Below the pieces are notes generated by a model that saw only the letters and a list, made by a program, of their open reading frames with translations, did not search any database and was not told where the DNA came from. A stretch of 64,000 bases of DNA, taken from Variovorax paradoxus (GTDB lineage: Bacteria; Pseudomonadota; Gammaproteobacteria; Burkholderiales; Burkholderiaceae_C). The translations under genes were made by a program, and so were the position numbers. The stretch lies in NCBI RefSeq assembly GCF_018614955.1, contig NZ_JAGGNV010000007.1, forward strand, positions 102,301 to 166,300. Reading direction: 5' to 3'. This document shows, piece by piece, positions 9,020-19,445 of the stretch (position 1 is its first letter; each line of letters starts with the position of its first letter).

Positions 9020-10052
9020 CGCGCCCGTGACCGTCTCGCCCGGCCGCCGGGCCTGGATGCGCTTCAAGCGCAACAAGCTCGGCTTCTGGAGCCTCGTGCT
9101 CTTCACCGTCCTGGTGGTGCTGAGCCTGTTTGCCGAACTGCTTTCGACCGACAAGCCGCTGGTGGTGCGCTACGAAGGGCAGACCTACTTCCCGGTGCTG
9201 CGCGACTATTCCGAGAAGACCTTCGGCGGCGATTTCGAGACGCCGGCCGACTACCTCGACCCCTTCATCCGCGAGCGCATCACGCAAGGCGGCAACTGGG
9301 CGATCTACGCGCCCAATCCCTACGGCCCCAAGACGCTCAACTACTTCGCGAAATCGCCGAACCCGGCCGCGCCTTCCAGTGAAAACTTTTTCGGCAGCGA
9401 CGATCGCGGCCGCGACCTGCTGGCCCAACTGATCTACGGCTTCCGCGTGAGCGTGCTGTTCGCGCTGGCGCTGACCGTCATCGGCGTCGTGCTGGGCATC
9501 GTCACGGGCGCGATCCAGGGCTTCTTCGGCGGCAAGACCGATCTCGCATTCCAGCGCTTCATCGAGATCTGGGGCTCGATGCCGGAGCTGTATCTGCTGA
9601 TCATCTTCAGCGCCGTGTTCGCGCCCAGCGTCGCGCTGCTGCTGATCCTCCTGAGCCTGTTCGGCTGGATGGGCCTGTCGGACTACGTGCGCGCCGAGTT
9701 CCTGCGCAACCGCCAGATGGACTACGTGCGCGCCGCGCGCGCGCTCGGCGTCGGCAACCTGCAGATCATGTGGCGCCACATCCTGCCCAACAGCATGGTG
9801 CCGGTCGTGACCTTCCTGCCGTTTCGCATGAGCGCGGCCATCCTGGCGCTCACCTCGCTCGATTTCCTGGGCCTCGGCGTGCCGCCGGGAACGCCCTCGC
9901 TCGGCGAGCTGCTGAGCCAGGGCAAGGCCAACATCGATGCCTGGTGGATCTCGCTCTCCACCTTCGGCGTGCTGGTGTTCACGCTGATGCTCCTGACTTT
10001 CATGGGTGACGCGCTGCGCGATGCGCTCGATCCCCGGAAGGCTGAAAAATGA
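9012..10052 (+). CDS. yejE: YejE-type peptide ABC transporter permease
   Basis: A 346-residue DppC/OppC-type permease. The N-terminal segment RRAWMRFKRNKLGFWSLVLF matches the OppC_N domain. A sizeable periplasmic insert follows (about residues 50-120, containing ENFFGSDDRGRDLLAQLIYG), then five further membrane helices. The ATPase-contacting EAA loop is DYVRAARALGVGNLQIMWRH. It pairs with YejB to form the channel. The gene overlaps yejB by 8 bp and yejF by 4 bp (ATGA), so all four genes are tightly coupled. Confidence 0.95.
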   Translation: MTSAPVTVSPGRRAWMRFKRNKLGFWSLVLFTVLVVLSLFAELLSTDKPLVVRYEGQTYFPVLRDYSEKTFGGDFETPADYLDPFIRERITQGGNWAIYAPNPYGPKTLNYFAKSPNPAAPSSENFFGSDDRGRDLLAQLIYGFRVSVLFALALTVIGVVLGIVTGAIQGFFGGKTDLAFQRFIEIWGSMPELYLLIIFSAVFAPSVALLLILLSLFGWMGLSDYVRAEFLRNRQMDYVRAARALGVGNLQIMWRHILPNSMVPVVTFLPFRMSAAILALTSLDFLGLGVPPGTPSLGELLSQGKANIDAWWISLSTFGVLVFTLMLLTFMGDALRDALDPRKAEK

Positions 10053-11671
10053 GTAGTCCGCTTCTGGACGTCCGCGGATTGCGCGTCGCCTTCGGCGGCA
10101 AGGAGGTCGTGCACGGCATCGACTTCAGCATCGCCGAAGGCGAGAAGCTGGCGCTGGTCGGCGAATCGGGGTCGGGCAAGACCGTCACGGCGCTCAGCCT
10201 GCTGCGGCTGGTGCAGAACGCCGATATCTCGGGTGCCGCAAGCTTTGCCGGCGGGGAGGGCGGAGGTGCAACGCGCGAGCTGCTGTCGCTGCCGGAAGCG
10301 CGGCTGCGCGGCATCCGCGGCAAGGAGATTGCGATGATCTTCCAGGAGCCGATGACCGCGCTCAACGCGCTCTACACCGTGGGCGACCAGATCGCCGAAG
10401 TGCTCGAGCTGCACGAAGGCCTGCCGGCGCGCGCGGCTCAGGAAGCCGCCGTGCAACTGCTGGCCGACACCGGCATTCCGGAACCGGCGCGGCGGGCGAG
10501 GGCGTTCCCGCACCAGCTCTCAGGCGGCCAGCGCCAGCGCGCCATGATCGCGATGGCGCTGGCCTGCAAGCCGCGCCTGCTCCTGGCCGACGAGCCGACC
10601 ACCGCGCTCGATGTCACGGTGCGCGCCCAGATTCTCGAACTGCTGGCCGAGCTGCAGCGCAAGTACCACATGGCTGTGCTCTTGATCACGCACGACCTCA
10701 ATCTGGTGCGCCGGTTCGCCGATCGCGTGGCGGTCATGGAAGACGGCCACATCGTCGAGCAAGGCGCCGTGGCGACCGTGTTCGGCGCGCCGCAGCATGC
10801 CTACACCCGCAAGCTGATCGACAGCCGGCCGACGCGCGACGTGCCGCCCGTTCCAGTAGAGGCGAAGGCCGCACCGCCGGTGCTCGACGCCGAGGCGCTG
10901 CGCGTCAGCTATCCGGTCTCGCGGCCCGGTGTGGCCGGCTGGTTTCGCAAGGGCGAGTTCGTGGCAGTGCAGGGCGCCGACTTCCGCATTGCGCAGGGCG
11001 AGACGCTGGGCGTCGTCGGAGAATCGGGCTCCGGCAAGTCGACCCTTGCGCTCGCCGCGCTCGGGCTGCTCAAGCACGGCGGCAGCCTGGGCGTTGCCGG
11101 CCAGCGCTGGAATGCCGGCGGCGCGAGCGACCGGGCGCTGCGCCGCCAGATGCAGGTCGTGTTCCAGGATCCGTTTTCGTCGCTCTCGCCGCGCATGACG
11201 GTCGAGCAGATCGTCGGCGAAGGCCTGACGGTGCACGCCCCCGAGCTCGACACCGCGGCCCGGCGCACGCGCGCGCTGGCTGCGCTGGCCGACGTGGGCC
11301 TGAGCGAGGCGCAGTTCCCCTCGCTGCTCGACCGCTATCCGCACGAGTTCTCGGGCGGGCAGCGCCAGCGCCTGGCGATCGCGCGGGCGCTGATCGTCGA
11401 CCCGAAGCTGCTGGTGCTCGACGAGCCCACCAGTGCACTCGATGTGACGATCCAGAAGCAGGTGCTGGGCCTGCTGCAGCGGCTGCAGCGCGAGCGAGGC
11501 CTGAGCTACCTGCTGATCACCCACGACGTCGAGGTGATTCGCGCGATGGCGCACCAGGTCATCGTGATGAAGGACGGAGCGATCCTCGAATCGGGCGGCG
11601 TCGACCGCGTGCTCGATGCGCCCGAACATCCCTACACGCAGAAGCTGGTGGCGGCGGCGCTGGCAGATTAG
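10049..11671 (+). CDS. yejF: YejF-type peptide ABC transporter ATPase, two fused nucleotide-binding domains
   Basis: A 540-residue tandem ABC ATPase powering the YejABEF importer. Each half has a Walker A (GESGSGKTVTAL near residue 35; GESGSGKSTLAL near 328) and an ABC signature (LSGGQRQRAMIAMAL near 157; FSGGQRQRLAIARAL near 434). Each also has a Walker B (LLLADEPTTALD, LLVLDEPTSALD) and an H-loop (LLITHD). The OppD/OppF-type tails HAYTRKLI and HPYTQKLV follow each half. Fusion of both ATPases in one chain is normal for YejF. The start overlaps the yejE stop. Confidence 0.96.
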   Translation: MSSPLLDVRGLRVAFGGKEVVHGIDFSIAEGEKLALVGESGSGKTVTALSLLRLVQNADISGAASFAGGEGGGATRELLSLPEARLRGIRGKEIAMIFQEPMTALNALYTVGDQIAEVLELHEGLPARAAQEAAVQLLADTGIPEPARRARAFPHQLSGGQRQRAMIAMALACKPRLLLADEPTTALDVTVRAQILELLAELQRKYHMAVLLITHDLNLVRRFADRVAVMEDGHIVEQGAVATVFGAPQHAYTRKLIDSRPTRDVPPVPVEAKAAPPVLDAEALRVSYPVSRPGVAGWFRKGEFVAVQGADFRIAQGETLGVVGESGSGKSTLALAALGLLKHGGSLGVAGQRWNAGGASDRALRRQMQVVFQDPFSSLSPRMTVEQIVGEGLTVHAPELDTAARRTRALAALADVGLSEAQFPSLLDRYPHEFSGGQRQRLAIARALIVDPKLLVLDEPTSALDVTIQKQVLGLLQRLQRERGLSYLLITHDVEVIRAMAHQVIVMKDGAILESGGVDRVLDAPEHPYTQKLVAAALAD

Positions 11672-11691
11672 AGAAAGCTGGAGAGCACGAA

Positions 11692-12897
11692 ATGTCGGTG
11701 ATCGGAAGCGACCGGCGCGGCGCCTGGCGCGCGGCGCTCGCCTGCATGGTGAGCCTGGCGGTGGCGATGGGCCTGGGCCGCTTCGCCTTCACGCCGATGC
11801 TGCCGATCATGCTGCACGAGGGCAAGCTGGATCTGCAGGCGGGTGGGGTGCTGGCCTCGCTCAACTACCTCGGCTACTTCGTCGGCGCGCTGTCCTGCGC
11901 GGCGATCCGGCTCAAGCCCGCAACCATGGTGCGCGCAGCGCTGGTCGCCACCGCGGCGCTGCTGCTCGGCATGGGCCTGTGGGACAGCTTCAGCTTCTGG
12001 GGCGTGCTGCGCACGGCGGCCGGGGTCATGAGCGCCTGGACCTTCGTCTTCGCCTCCGGCTGGGGCCTGCGGCGGCTGGCGGAAACGGGCGCCCCGACGC
12101 TGCAGGGCGTGATCTACACCGGGCCGGGCGTCGGCATTGCCATCACCGGCCTTGTCGGCGGCGCGGTCGGCCGCTGGGGCTCGGAGGCGGGCTGGATCGG
12201 CTTCGGCCTGCTGTCGCTGGTCGCGATCGCCGTGATCTGGCGCGTCTTCGACGATGGCGCAATGGCCCACGCCGCGGCGCCGGCCGCCGACGCCGCGGCG
12301 CCCGGTGAGGCCGAATCCGCCGCCGCGCGCCGCGACGCGCGCTGGCTGGTCGGGCTCTACGGCCTGGCGGGCTTCGGTTACATCATCACGGCGACCTTCC
12401 TGCCGGTGATCGCGCGCCAGGCCTTGCCGGGCTCGCCCTGGCCTGACTTTTTCTGGCCGTTGTTCGGCCTGGCAATCGTTCCGGGCGCCCTGATCGGCGC
12501 GCGGGCGCCGGTCCACTGGGACAACCGGCTGCTGCTGGCGATCGCCTATGCGCTGCAGGCCCTGGGCGTCGTGCTTTCCGTGGCTTGGCCCACCATTATC
12601 GGTTTCATGCTGGGCAGCTTGCTGCTGGGCATGCCTTTCACCACCATCACCCTGTTCGCGATGCGGGATGCGCGCCGGCTGCGCGGCAACGCCTCGGCCG
12701 GGCTGATCGGCTACGCGACCGCTTCCTACGGCGTCGGCCAGATCCTCGGGCCGCTGTTTGCGGCGCCGCTGGCGCAGCGCACCGGCTCGTTCGCGGTGCC
12801 GCTTTTGGCGGCTGCGGCGGTACTGGCGTTCGGCGCCTTGCTTTTTGCGTGGGTCTGGTGGCGGTCGCGCCGGCCGGAAGGCGCTTTGGCCACCTAG
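11692..12897 (+). CDS. YbfB/YjiJ-family MFS transporter
   Basis: A 401-residue major facilitator protein with about twelve hydrophobic segments. The YbfB/YjiJ family signature is in the first helix and loop (MGLGRFAFTPMLPIM), followed by LASLNYLGYFVGAL. The RD-type loop equivalent and IYTGPGVGIAITGLVGGAV are also typical. The central loop (about residues 190-215) is Ala/Asp-rich. The transported compound is unknown. It begins 20 bp after yejF and could be read through from that operon; an efflux role for a product handled by the peptide importer is speculation. Confidence 0.88.
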   Translation: MSVIGSDRRGAWRAALACMVSLAVAMGLGRFAFTPMLPIMLHEGKLDLQAGGVLASLNYLGYFVGALSCAAIRLKPATMVRAALVATAALLLGMGLWDSFSFWGVLRTAAGVMSAWTFVFASGWGLRRLAETGAPTLQGVIYTGPGVGIAITGLVGGAVGRWGSEAGWIGFGLLSLVAIAVIWRVFDDGAMAHAAAPAADAAAPGEAESAAARRDARWLVGLYGLAGFGYIITATFLPVIARQALPGSPWPDFFWPLFGLAIVPGALIGARAPVHWDNRLLLAIAYALQALGVVLSVAWPTIIGFMLGSLLLGMPFTTITLFAMRDARRLRGNASAGLIGYATASYGVGQILGPLFAAPLAQRTGSFAVPLLAAAAVLAFGALLFAWVWWRSRRPEGALAT

Positions 12898-12925
12898 AAA
12901 CCGACGTTCTTACACGTGTTTGGCA

Positions 12926-12931
12926 TATAAT
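12926..12931 (+). promoter_or_regulatory. Candidate -10 box of the rimP-nusA-infB operon
   Basis: A perfect TATAAT lies about 120 bases before the rimP start and 16 bases before the terminator-like hairpin. No convincing -35 hexamer is seen at 16-18 bp spacing (GACGTT at 17 bp is the nearest), so strength is uncertain. Confidence 0.5.
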
Positions 12932-12946
12932 TCGAGGCTCACGACC

Positions 12947-12976
12947 AAACGGGCGGGTACTCACCGCCCGTTTTTT
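12947..12976 (+). terminator. Rho-independent terminator-like hairpin in the rimP leader (candidate attenuator)
   Basis: A ten-base-pair perfect stem pairs 12947-12956 (AAACGGGCGG) with 12964-12973 (CCGCCCGTTT). The loop is seven bases (GTACTCA) and a T tract runs to 12976. It lies between a TATAAT box and the rimP start. It may terminate the MFS transcript, attenuate the downstream operon, or both. Leader terminators before rimP-nusA are described in gammaproteobacteria. Confidence 0.75.
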
Positions 12977-13048
12977 ATTGGTCGAAGCATTTCTCGATGC
13001 CGCAGGCGGGTGGCGGCACCGAGCACACCAGAAGGCGCATACAGACAC

Positions 13049-13663
13049 GTGGCATTGCAGCAGACAGTGGAACAAACCGTGGCCGGACTCGGCTACGACC
13101 TGGTCGAGATTGAACGCTCGGCCGGAGGACTGCTGCGCGTGACGATTGATTTGCCCTGGAGTGGCCCCATTTCTGAAGCTGCAGCTGCGGCCGGTGCGCC
13201 CGAGCCTTTCGTCACCGTCGAGGACTGCGAGAAGGTCACCCGCCAGCTGCAGTTCGCGCTCGAGGTGGACGGCGTCGACTACAAACGGCTCGAGGTGTCC
13301 TCGCCGGGTATTGACCGACCGTTGCGCAATGAGCAGGATTTCGAACGTTTCGCCGGCGAGGTGATCGACATCACGCTGAAGGCGCCCATGGGCGCGGCGG
13401 CGGCCGGCCAGGTGGCGGCCAACCGCAAGAAATTTCGCGGCACGCTGGAGCGGGTCGCAGGGACCGACGGCTCGCAGGGGTGGCAGATCGTCTGGAGCGA
13501 TGCGCCCGAGCCGAAGCCCGGTCAGAAGATCAGCAAGAAGCGCGCGCCCGCCCCTCTGCAGGCGCTGGGTTTTGCATTGGACGAGCTGCGCGAAGCGCGG
13601 CTTGCGCCGATAGTGGATTTCAAGGGGCGCAGGCCCAAACCCGACACGACGGTGTCGGACTGA
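13049..13663 (+). CDS. rimP: Ribosome maturation factor RimP
   Basis: A 204-residue 30S-subunit assembly factor. The N-terminal domain has [14 protein letters not shown] and RVTIDLP, followed by the conserved [20 protein letters not shown] and [11 protein letters not shown]. The C-terminal SH3-like domain holds [12 protein letters not shown] and closes with [14 protein letters not shown]. The start is the GTG at 13049-13051, giving [22 protein letters not shown] lies upstream, and the frame open further upstream lacks family sequence. It heads the conserved rimP-nusA-infB operon, 17 bp before nusA. Confidence 0.96.
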   Translation: MALQQTVEQTVAGLGYDLVEIERSAGGLLRVTIDLPWSGPISEAAAAAGAPEPFVTVEDCEKVTRQLQFALEVDGVDYKRLEVSSPGIDRPLRNEQDFERFAGEVIDITLKAPMGAAAAGQVAANRKKFRGTLERVAGTDGSQGWQIVWSDAPEPKPGQKISKKRAPAPLQALGFALDELREARLAPIVDFKGRRPKPDTTVSD

Positions 13664-13680
13664 ACAAGGAGAGTGGTGGC

Positions 13681-15165
13681 ATGAATCGCGAAATGTTGAT
13701 GTTGGTGGATGCGATCTCGCGCGAGAAGAACGTCGAACGCGACGTGGTCTTCGGCGCGGTCGAGTCCGCCCTGGCGCAAGCCACCAAGAAGCTCTATCCG
13801 GGCGACGTGGACATCCGCGTCGCGGTCGATCGCGACAGCGGCGACTACGAGACCTTCCGCCGTTGGCACGTCGTTCCGGACGAGGCCGGCCTGCAGCTGC
13901 CCGACCAGGAAATCCTGCTGTTCGAAGCCAAGGAAGAAATGCCCGACATCGAGGTCGACGAATACATCGAGGAATCGGTGGAGTCGGTCCCGATCGGCCG
14001 CATCGGCGCGATGGCGGCCAAGCAGGTGATCCTGCAGAAGATCCGCGACGCCGAGCGCGAGATGCTGCTCAACGACTTCATGTCGCGCGGCGAGAAGATC
14101 TTCACCGGCACCGTCAAGCGCCTGGACAAGGGCGACATCATCGTCGAGGCCGGCCGCGTCGAAGGGCGCCTGCGCCGCAGCGAGATGATCGCCAAGGAAA
14201 ACCTGCGCAACGGCGACCGCGTGCGGGCCATGATCATGGAGGTCGACCTCACGCTGCGCGGCGCGCCGATCATCCTGTCGCGCGCGGCGCCCGAGTTCAT
14301 GATCGAGCTGTTCCGCCAGGAAGTGCCCGAGATCGAGCAGGGCCTGCTCGAGATCAAGAGCTGCGCCCGCGACCCTGGTTCGCGCGCCAAGATCGCCGTG
14401 CTTTCGCACGACAAGCGGGTCGACCCCATCGGCACCTGCGTCGGCGTGCGCGGCACGCGCGTCAACGCGGTCACCAACGAGCTTGCCGGCGAACGCGTCG
14501 ACATCGTGCTGTGGAGCGAAGACCCGGCCCAGTTCGTGATCGGCGCGCTCGCGCCTGCCAACGTGTCGTCGATCGTGGTCGACGAGGAAAAGCATGCGAT
14601 GGACGTGGTGGTCGACGAGGAAAACCTCGCGATCGCGATCGGCCGTGGCGGCCAGAACGTGAGGCTCGCCTCCGACCTGACCGGCTGGAAGATCAACATC
14701 ATGGATGCCAACGAGTCGGCCCAGAAGCAGGCGACCGAGACGGATGCCAGCCGCAAGCTCTTCATGGAGAAGCTCGACGTCGACGAGGAAATCGCCGACA
14801 TCCTGATTTCCGAAGGCTTCACCAGCCTGGAAGAAGTGGCCTACGTGCCGATTTCCGAGCTGCTCGAGATCGAGAGCTTCGACGAGGACACGATCAACGA
14901 GCTGCGCTCGCGCGCCAAGGATGCGCTGCTGACGATGGAAATCGCCCGGGAAGAGAACGTCGAAAGCGTCTCGCAGAATTTGCGCGACCTCGAAGGACTC
15001 GATCCTGAACTCATTCCGAAACTGGCCGAGGCGGGTGTGCACACCCGCGACGACCTGGCCGACCTTGCGGTCGATGAACTCACCGAGATCACCGGCCAGA
15101 GCGCCGATGACGCCAAGCACCTCATCTTGAAAGCCCGCGAACATTGGTTCGCAGGCCAAGAGTGA
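13681..15165 (+). CDS. nusA: Transcription termination/antitermination factor NusA
   Basis: A 494-residue RNA-polymerase-binding factor. Domains in order: N-terminal polymerase-binding domain (1-130, [18 protein letters not shown]); S1 domain (about 135-200, [20 protein letters not shown]); KH1 ([18 protein letters not shown]) and KH2 ([20 protein letters not shown]); and two C-terminal acidic helix-hairpin repeats (about 365-425 and 440-494, for example [10 protein letters not shown] and [12 protein letters not shown]). The two repeats give the long proteobacterial form that interacts with the polymerase alpha subunit and lambda N-type factors. NusA is known to autoregulate its operon, relevant to the leader hairpin upstream. 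Confidence 0.98.
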   Translation: MNREMLMLVDAISREKNVERDVVFGAVESALAQATKKLYPGDVDIRVAVDRDSGDYETFRRWHVVPDEAGLQLPDQEILLFEAKEEMPDIEVDEYIEESVESVPIGRIGAMAAKQVILQKIRDAEREMLLNDFMSRGEKIFTGTVKRLDKGDIIVEAGRVEGRLRRSEMIAKENLRNGDRVRAMIMEVDLTLRGAPIILSRAAPEFMIELFRQEVPEIEQGLLEIKSCARDPGSRAKIAVLSHDKRVDPIGTCVGVRGTRVNAVTNELAGERVDIVLWSEDPAQFVIGALAPANVSSIVVDEEKHAMDVVVDEENLAIAIGRGGQNVRLASDLTGWKINIMDANESAQKQATETDASRKLFMEKLDVDEEIADILISEGFTSLEEVAYVPISELLEIESFDEDTINELRSRAKDALLTMEIAREENVESVSQNLRDLEGLDPELIPKLAEAGVHTRDDLADLAVDELTEITGQSADDAKHLILKAREHWFAGQE

Positions 15166-15189
15166 CGGTCATGGAGGCACGAAACCAAT

Positions 15190-18105
15190 ATGTCCAGTAC
15201 CACTGTCGCCGAGTTCGCGAACGAGCTCAAGAAGACTCCCGAAATCCTGCTTGACCAGCTCAAGAGCGCAGGGGTGGCCAAGGCCGCCCCGACCGATGCG
15301 CTCACCGAGGCCGACAAGCAGCGCCTGCTCGGCTTCCTGAAGGCCAGCCACGGCACTGTCGAGCCCGAGCGCAAGAAGATCACGCTGACCAAGAAGTCGA
15401 CCAGCGAGATCAAGCAGGCCGACGCCACCGGCCGCGCCCGCACGATCCAGGTCGAGGTGCGCAAGAAGCGCACCTTCATCCAGCGCGACGAGGGCCACCC
15501 GGCCACGCCCGAGCCGGCGCAGCAGCCGGCCGAGGCGCCGGTCGCCGCCGCGCCCGCCGCGCCGCGCATCGACGAAGCCGAACTCGCACGCCGCGAGGAA
15601 GAAGCGCGCCGCCAAGCCGAGCTGATCCGCCGCCAGGAAGAAGAACTGGTCGAGAAGCGTCGCCTGCGCGAGGAAACCGAAGCGCGCGAACGCGAAAAGA
15701 TCGAGCGCGCCGAACAGGCCGAGCAGGAGGCCAAGGCTGCCCGCAGCAAGAAGGCCGCGGAGAAGCCCGCCACCGTGACCGAAGGTGCGCCCGAAGCGCC
15801 CGAGGAAGCACCGGCGGTGAGCAACCGCAAGGCCGCTGCCGAGGCTGCCGCCGCCCAGGTCAAGGAAGACGCCAAGGCCAAGGCGGCCGCCGAATCGAAG
15901 GCCCGTGCCGACGAGGAAGCCGTGCGCGCCAAGGACCTCGACGAGCGCCGCCGCAAGGCCCTGGCCGAAGCGGAAGCCATTCGCGCCATGATGAATGCGC
16001 CGGCGCGCGTGCTGGTGCCGCACAAGGCGCCCGAGAAGCCTGCGCCTGAAGCGAAGGCCGCGGTCAAGGGAACGCTGCACAAGCCGGCCACGCCCGCCGC
16101 CCGCACGGCGGCGCCGGCAGCGCCCGGCACGACGGCACCCGGCGCCGCCGGCGCGGGCAAGGAAGTCAAGTCGGCCAAGCTCTCGTCGAGCTGGGCCGGC
16201 GACACGGCCAAGAAGAAGGAAATCAAGACCCGCGGCGATGCCAGCGGGGGTGTCGGCCGCGGCAACTGGCGCGGGGGCCCGCGCGGGCGCCGCGGCAACG
16301 ACCGCGGCGGCCAGGAAGAACGCGTGCAGGCCGCGCCGGTGGAGGCGCGCGTGCTCGAAGTGCACGTGCCCGAAACCATCACGGTGTCGGAGCTCGCGCA
16401 CAAGATGGCCGTCAAGGCGTCGGAAGTCATCAAGCAGCTGATGAAGCTCGGCCAGATGGCGACCATCAACCAGTCGCTGGACCAGGACACCGCGATGATC
16501 ATCGTGGAAGACATGGGCCACACAGCGGTGGTGGCGGCGCTGGACGATCCGGAAGCCTTCACCGACGAGGACGTGTCGGCGCAGAACGCCGAAGCGCTGC
16601 CTCGTGCGCCGGTCGTGACCGTCATGGGCCACGTCGACCATGGCAAGACCTCGCTGCTCGACTACATCCGCCGCGCCAAGGTTGCCGCGGGCGAAGCGGG
16701 CGGCATCACGCAGCACATCGGCGCCTACCACGTCCAGACGGAGCGCGGCATGGTGTCCTTCCTCGACACCCCGGGCCACGAGGCCTTCACCGCCATGCGT
16801 GCCCGCGGTGCGCAGGCCACCGACATCGTGATCCTGGTGGTGGCGGCGGACGACGGCGTCATGCCCCAGACCAAGGAAGCCATCAAGCACGCGAAAGCGG
16901 CGGGCGTTCCGATCGTGGTCGCGATCAACAAGATCGACAAGCCCGATGCCAACCTCGATCGCGTCAAGCAGGAGCTGGTGGCCGAGGAAGTGGTGCCCGA
17001 AGAGTACGGCGGCGATACGCCCTTCGTGCCGGTTTCCGCCAAGACCGGCCAGGGCGTCGACAACCTGCTCGAGCAGGTGCTGCTGCAGGCCGAAGTGCTG
17101 GAACTCAAGGCGCCGGTGGATGCCGCTGCCAAGGGCCTGGTTATCGAAGCGCAGCTCGACAAGGGCCGCGGCCCGGTCGCCACCGTGCTGGTGCAGTCCG
17201 GCACGCTCAAGACCGGCGACGTGGTGCTGGCCGGCTCGACCTACGGCCGCGTGCGCGCCATGCTCGACGAGGACGGCAAGACCATCAAGATGGCCGGCCC
17301 CTCGATCCCGGTCGAGATCCAGGGCCTGACCGAAGTGCCGCAGGCCGGCGACGAGTTCATGGTGATGAGCGACGAGCGCCGTGCGCGCGAAATCGCGACC
17401 TACCGGGCCGGCAAGTTCCGCAACACCAAGCTCGCCAGGCAACAGGCCGCGAGCCTGCAGAACATGTTCACCGACCTGTCGGCGGGCGAAGTGCAGACGC
17501 TGCGGATCATCATCAAGGCCGATGTTCAGGGCTCGCAGGAAGCGCTGGCGCAGTCGCTGCTCAAGCTGGCGACCGACGAGGTCAAGGTGCAGATCGTGTA
17601 CGCCGGCGTGGGCGGCATCAGCGAGAGCGACATCAACCTCGCCATCGCGTCGAAGGCGGTCGTGATCGGCTTCAACGTGCGGGCCGATGCCGGTGCGCGC
17701 AAGCTGGCCGAAGGCAACGGCGTGCAGCTGAACTACTACAGCATCATTTATGACGCTGTGGACGAGATCAAGGTTGCCATGTCGGGCATGCTGGCACCCG
17801 AGCGGCGCGAAGAGATCATCGGCTCGGCCGAGATCCGCACCGTGTTCGTGGCCTCCAAGATCGGTACGGTCGCGGGCTGTATGGTCACCTCGGGTTCGGT
17901 CAACCGCAGCGCGCATTTCCGCCTGCTGCGCGACAACGTGGTGGTCTACACCGGCGAGGTCGACTCGATCAAGCGCCTGAAGGACGACGTGCGCGAAGTG
18001 CGCGAAGGCTTCGAGTGCGGTATCAAGCTCAAGAACTACAACGACATCAAAGAGGGTGATCAGCTGGAGTTCTTCGAGATCAAGGAAATCGCCCGGACGC
18101 TGTAA
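15190..18105 (+). CDS. infB: Translation initiation factor IF-2
   Basis: A 971-residue GTPase that places initiator tRNA on the 30S subunit. The N-terminal IF2_N domain ([19 protein letters not shown]) is followed by a long Ala/Glu/Lys/Arg coiled-coil and Pro/Ala linker (about residues 60-370) and a second IF2_N domain ([20 protein letters not shown]). The G domain has GHVDHGK at 480-486, DTPGHEAF and NKID at 580-583; the beta-barrel, domain III and the initiator-tRNA-binding C-terminus follow. The Gly/Arg patch [19 protein letters not shown] before the second IF2_N domain is typical of betaproteobacteria. The gene sits between nusA (24 bp) and rbfA (21 bp). Confidence 0.98.
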   Translation: MSSTTVAEFANELKKTPEILLDQLKSAGVAKAAPTDALTEADKQRLLGFLKASHGTVEPERKKITLTKKSTSEIKQADATGRARTIQVEVRKKRTFIQRDEGHPATPEPAQQPAEAPVAAAPAAPRIDEAELARREEEARRQAELIRRQEEELVEKRRLREETEAREREKIERAEQAEQEAKAARSKKAAEKPATVTEGAPEAPEEAPAVSNRKAAAEAAAAQVKEDAKAKAAAESKARADEEAVRAKDLDERRRKALAEAEAIRAMMNAPARVLVPHKAPEKPAPEAKAAVKGTLHKPATPAARTAAPAAPGTTAPGAAGAGKEVKSAKLSSSWAGDTAKKKEIKTRGDASGGVGRGNWRGGPRGRRGNDRGGQEERVQAAPVEARVLEVHVPETITVSELAHKMAVKASEVIKQLMKLGQMATINQSLDQDTAMIIVEDMGHTAVVAALDDPEAFTDEDVSAQNAEALPRAPVVTVMGHVDHGKTSLLDYIRRAKVAAGEAGGITQHIGAYHVQTERGMVSFLDTPGHEAFTAMRARGAQATDIVILVVAADDGVMPQTKEAIKHAKAAGVPIVVAINKIDKPDANLDRVKQELVAEEVVPEEYGGDTPFVPVSAKTGQGVDNLLEQVLLQAEVLELKAPVDAAAKGLVIEAQLDKGRGPVATVLVQSGTLKTGDVVLAGSTYGRVRAMLDEDGKTIKMAGPSIPVEIQGLTEVPQAGDEFMVMSDERRAREIATYRAGKFRNTKLARQQAASLQNMFTDLSAGEVQTLRIIIKADVQGSQEALAQSLLKLATDEVKVQIVYAGVGGISESDINLAIASKAVVIGFNVRADAGARKLAEGNGVQLNYYSIIYDAVDEIKVAMSGMLAPERREEIIGSAEIRTVFVASKIGTVAGCMVTSGSVNRSAHFRLLRDNVVVYTGEVDSIKRLKDDVREVREGFECGIKLKNYNDIKEGDQLEFFEIKEIARTL

Positions 18106-18126
18106 GCGCCCGATGCGATCACGGCC

Positions 18127-18498
18127 ATGCCCAAGAGAAAAGCCGCAGCTCCCAATCGCGCCTTCAAGGTCGCCGATCAGATCCAGCGCGATCTGACGGA
18201 GCTGATCGCGCGCGAGTTGAAGGACCCGCGGGTGGGCATGGTCACGATCCAGGCGGTCGAGGTCACGCCCGACTACGCGCACGCGAAGGTCTTCTTCAGC
18301 CTGCTCATGGGCGATCCGGTGGAAACCACCGAGGCGCTGAACCAGGCCGCGGGCTTCCTGCGCAACGGCTTGTTCAAGCGCCTGCACATCCATACGGTGC
18401 CGACGCTGCACTTCCAGTTCGACCGCACGACCGAGCGCGCCGCCGACATGAATGCGCTGATTGCGCAGGCCGTCGCTTCACGTTCCAAAGACGACTGA
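18127..18498 (+). CDS. rbfA: 30S ribosome-binding factor RbfA
   Basis: A 123-residue KH-fold protein needed for 16S rRNA 5'-end maturation. The landmarks are [40 protein letters not shown] and a C-terminal [18 protein letters not shown]. The length is normal. It lies 21 bp after infB and 2 bp before truB, as in the standard operon. Confidence 0.97.
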   Translation: MPKRKAAAPNRAFKVADQIQRDLTELIARELKDPRVGMVTIQAVEVTPDYAHAKVFFSLLMGDPVETTEALNQAAGFLRNGLFKRLHIHTVPTLHFQFDRTTERAADMNALIAQAVASRSKDD

Positions 18499-18500
18499 AG

Positions 18501-19445
18501 ATGAACGCGCCACGCACACGGGTGCAGCGGCGCCCTGTGCACGGGGTGCTGTTGCTCGACAAGCCGCTGGGTCTTTCCAGCAACCAGGCCTTGCAGAAGG
18601 CCAAGTGGCTGCTGCGCGCCGAGAAGGCGGGCCACACCGGCACTCTCGATCCGCTCGCGAGCGGCGTGCTGCCGCTGTGCTTCGGCGCGGCGACCAAATT
18701 CAGCCAGCTGCATCTCGATGCCGACAAGACCTATGAGGCCGTCGCGCGGCTCGGCGTGAAGACCTCCACCGGCGATGCCGAAGGCGAGGTGATCGCGCAG
18801 CGGCCCGTCTCGGTGACGCCCGCCGACCTGGCGCGTGTCGAAGCGCAGTTCACCGGCCCGATCCGCCAGGTGCCGCCGATGCACAGCGCGCTCAAGAAGG
18901 ACGGCAAGGCGCTCTACGAATACGCACGCGAAGGCGTCGAGGTCGAGCGCGCGGCGCGCGATGTGGTGATCCACGAGCTGGCGCTCGCGGCCCTGCCGGA
19001 CGACTGCATCGCGATCCGCGCGACCGTGAGCAAGGGCACTTACATCCGCACGCTCGGCGAAGACATCGGCGAAGCGCTCGGCTGCGGTGCCCATCTCACC
19101 GCGCTGCGCCGCACTGCCACCGGCGGTTTCGAAGTCTCGCAATGCGCGACGCTGCAAGCGCTGGAAGCCATGGGCGAGGAAGAACGCCTGGCGCAGCTGC
19201 TGCCGACCGAAGCCCTTGTGGCAGGCCACACCACCGTCACGCTCGACACCGAAGATGCGGCACGTTTTCTCTCCGGCCTGCGCCGCCGCGGCAATTGGCC
19301 CGATGCGGCGGAAGTCGCCGTCTTCGGCCGCGAGCCGCATGCCTTCCTCGGCACGGCCCACATCACCGCCGGCGAACTGATCCCGGGGCGCTTGCTGAAC
19401 CCCATCGAAATCCAGCAGACACTTTTGACCGAAGCGACACCATGA
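18501..19445 (+). CDS. truB: tRNA pseudouridine-55 synthase TruB
   Basis: A 314-residue enzyme that makes pseudouridine 55 in the T-loop of tRNAs. The catalytic block [19 protein letters not shown] places the nucleophile at D50, and [14 protein letters not shown] and [18 protein letters not shown] are family motifs. The C-terminal PUA-like domain includes [13 protein letters not shown]. The start is 3 bases past the rbfA stop, and its stop overlaps the typA start in an ATGA arrangement (19442-19445), so translation is coupled along the operon. Confidence 0.97.
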   Translation: MNAPRTRVQRRPVHGVLLLDKPLGLSSNQALQKAKWLLRAEKAGHTGTLDPLASGVLPLCFGAATKFSQLHLDADKTYEAVARLGVKTSTGDAEGEVIAQRPVSVTPADLARVEAQFTGPIRQVPPMHSALKKDGKALYEYAREGVEVERAARDVVIHELALAALPDDCIAIRATVSKGTYIRTLGEDIGEALGCGAHLTALRRTATGGFEVSQCATLQALEAMGEEERLAQLLPTEALVAGHTTVTLDTEDAARFLSGLRRRGNWPDAAEVAVFGREPHAFLGTAHITAGELIPGRLLNPIEIQQTLLTEATP

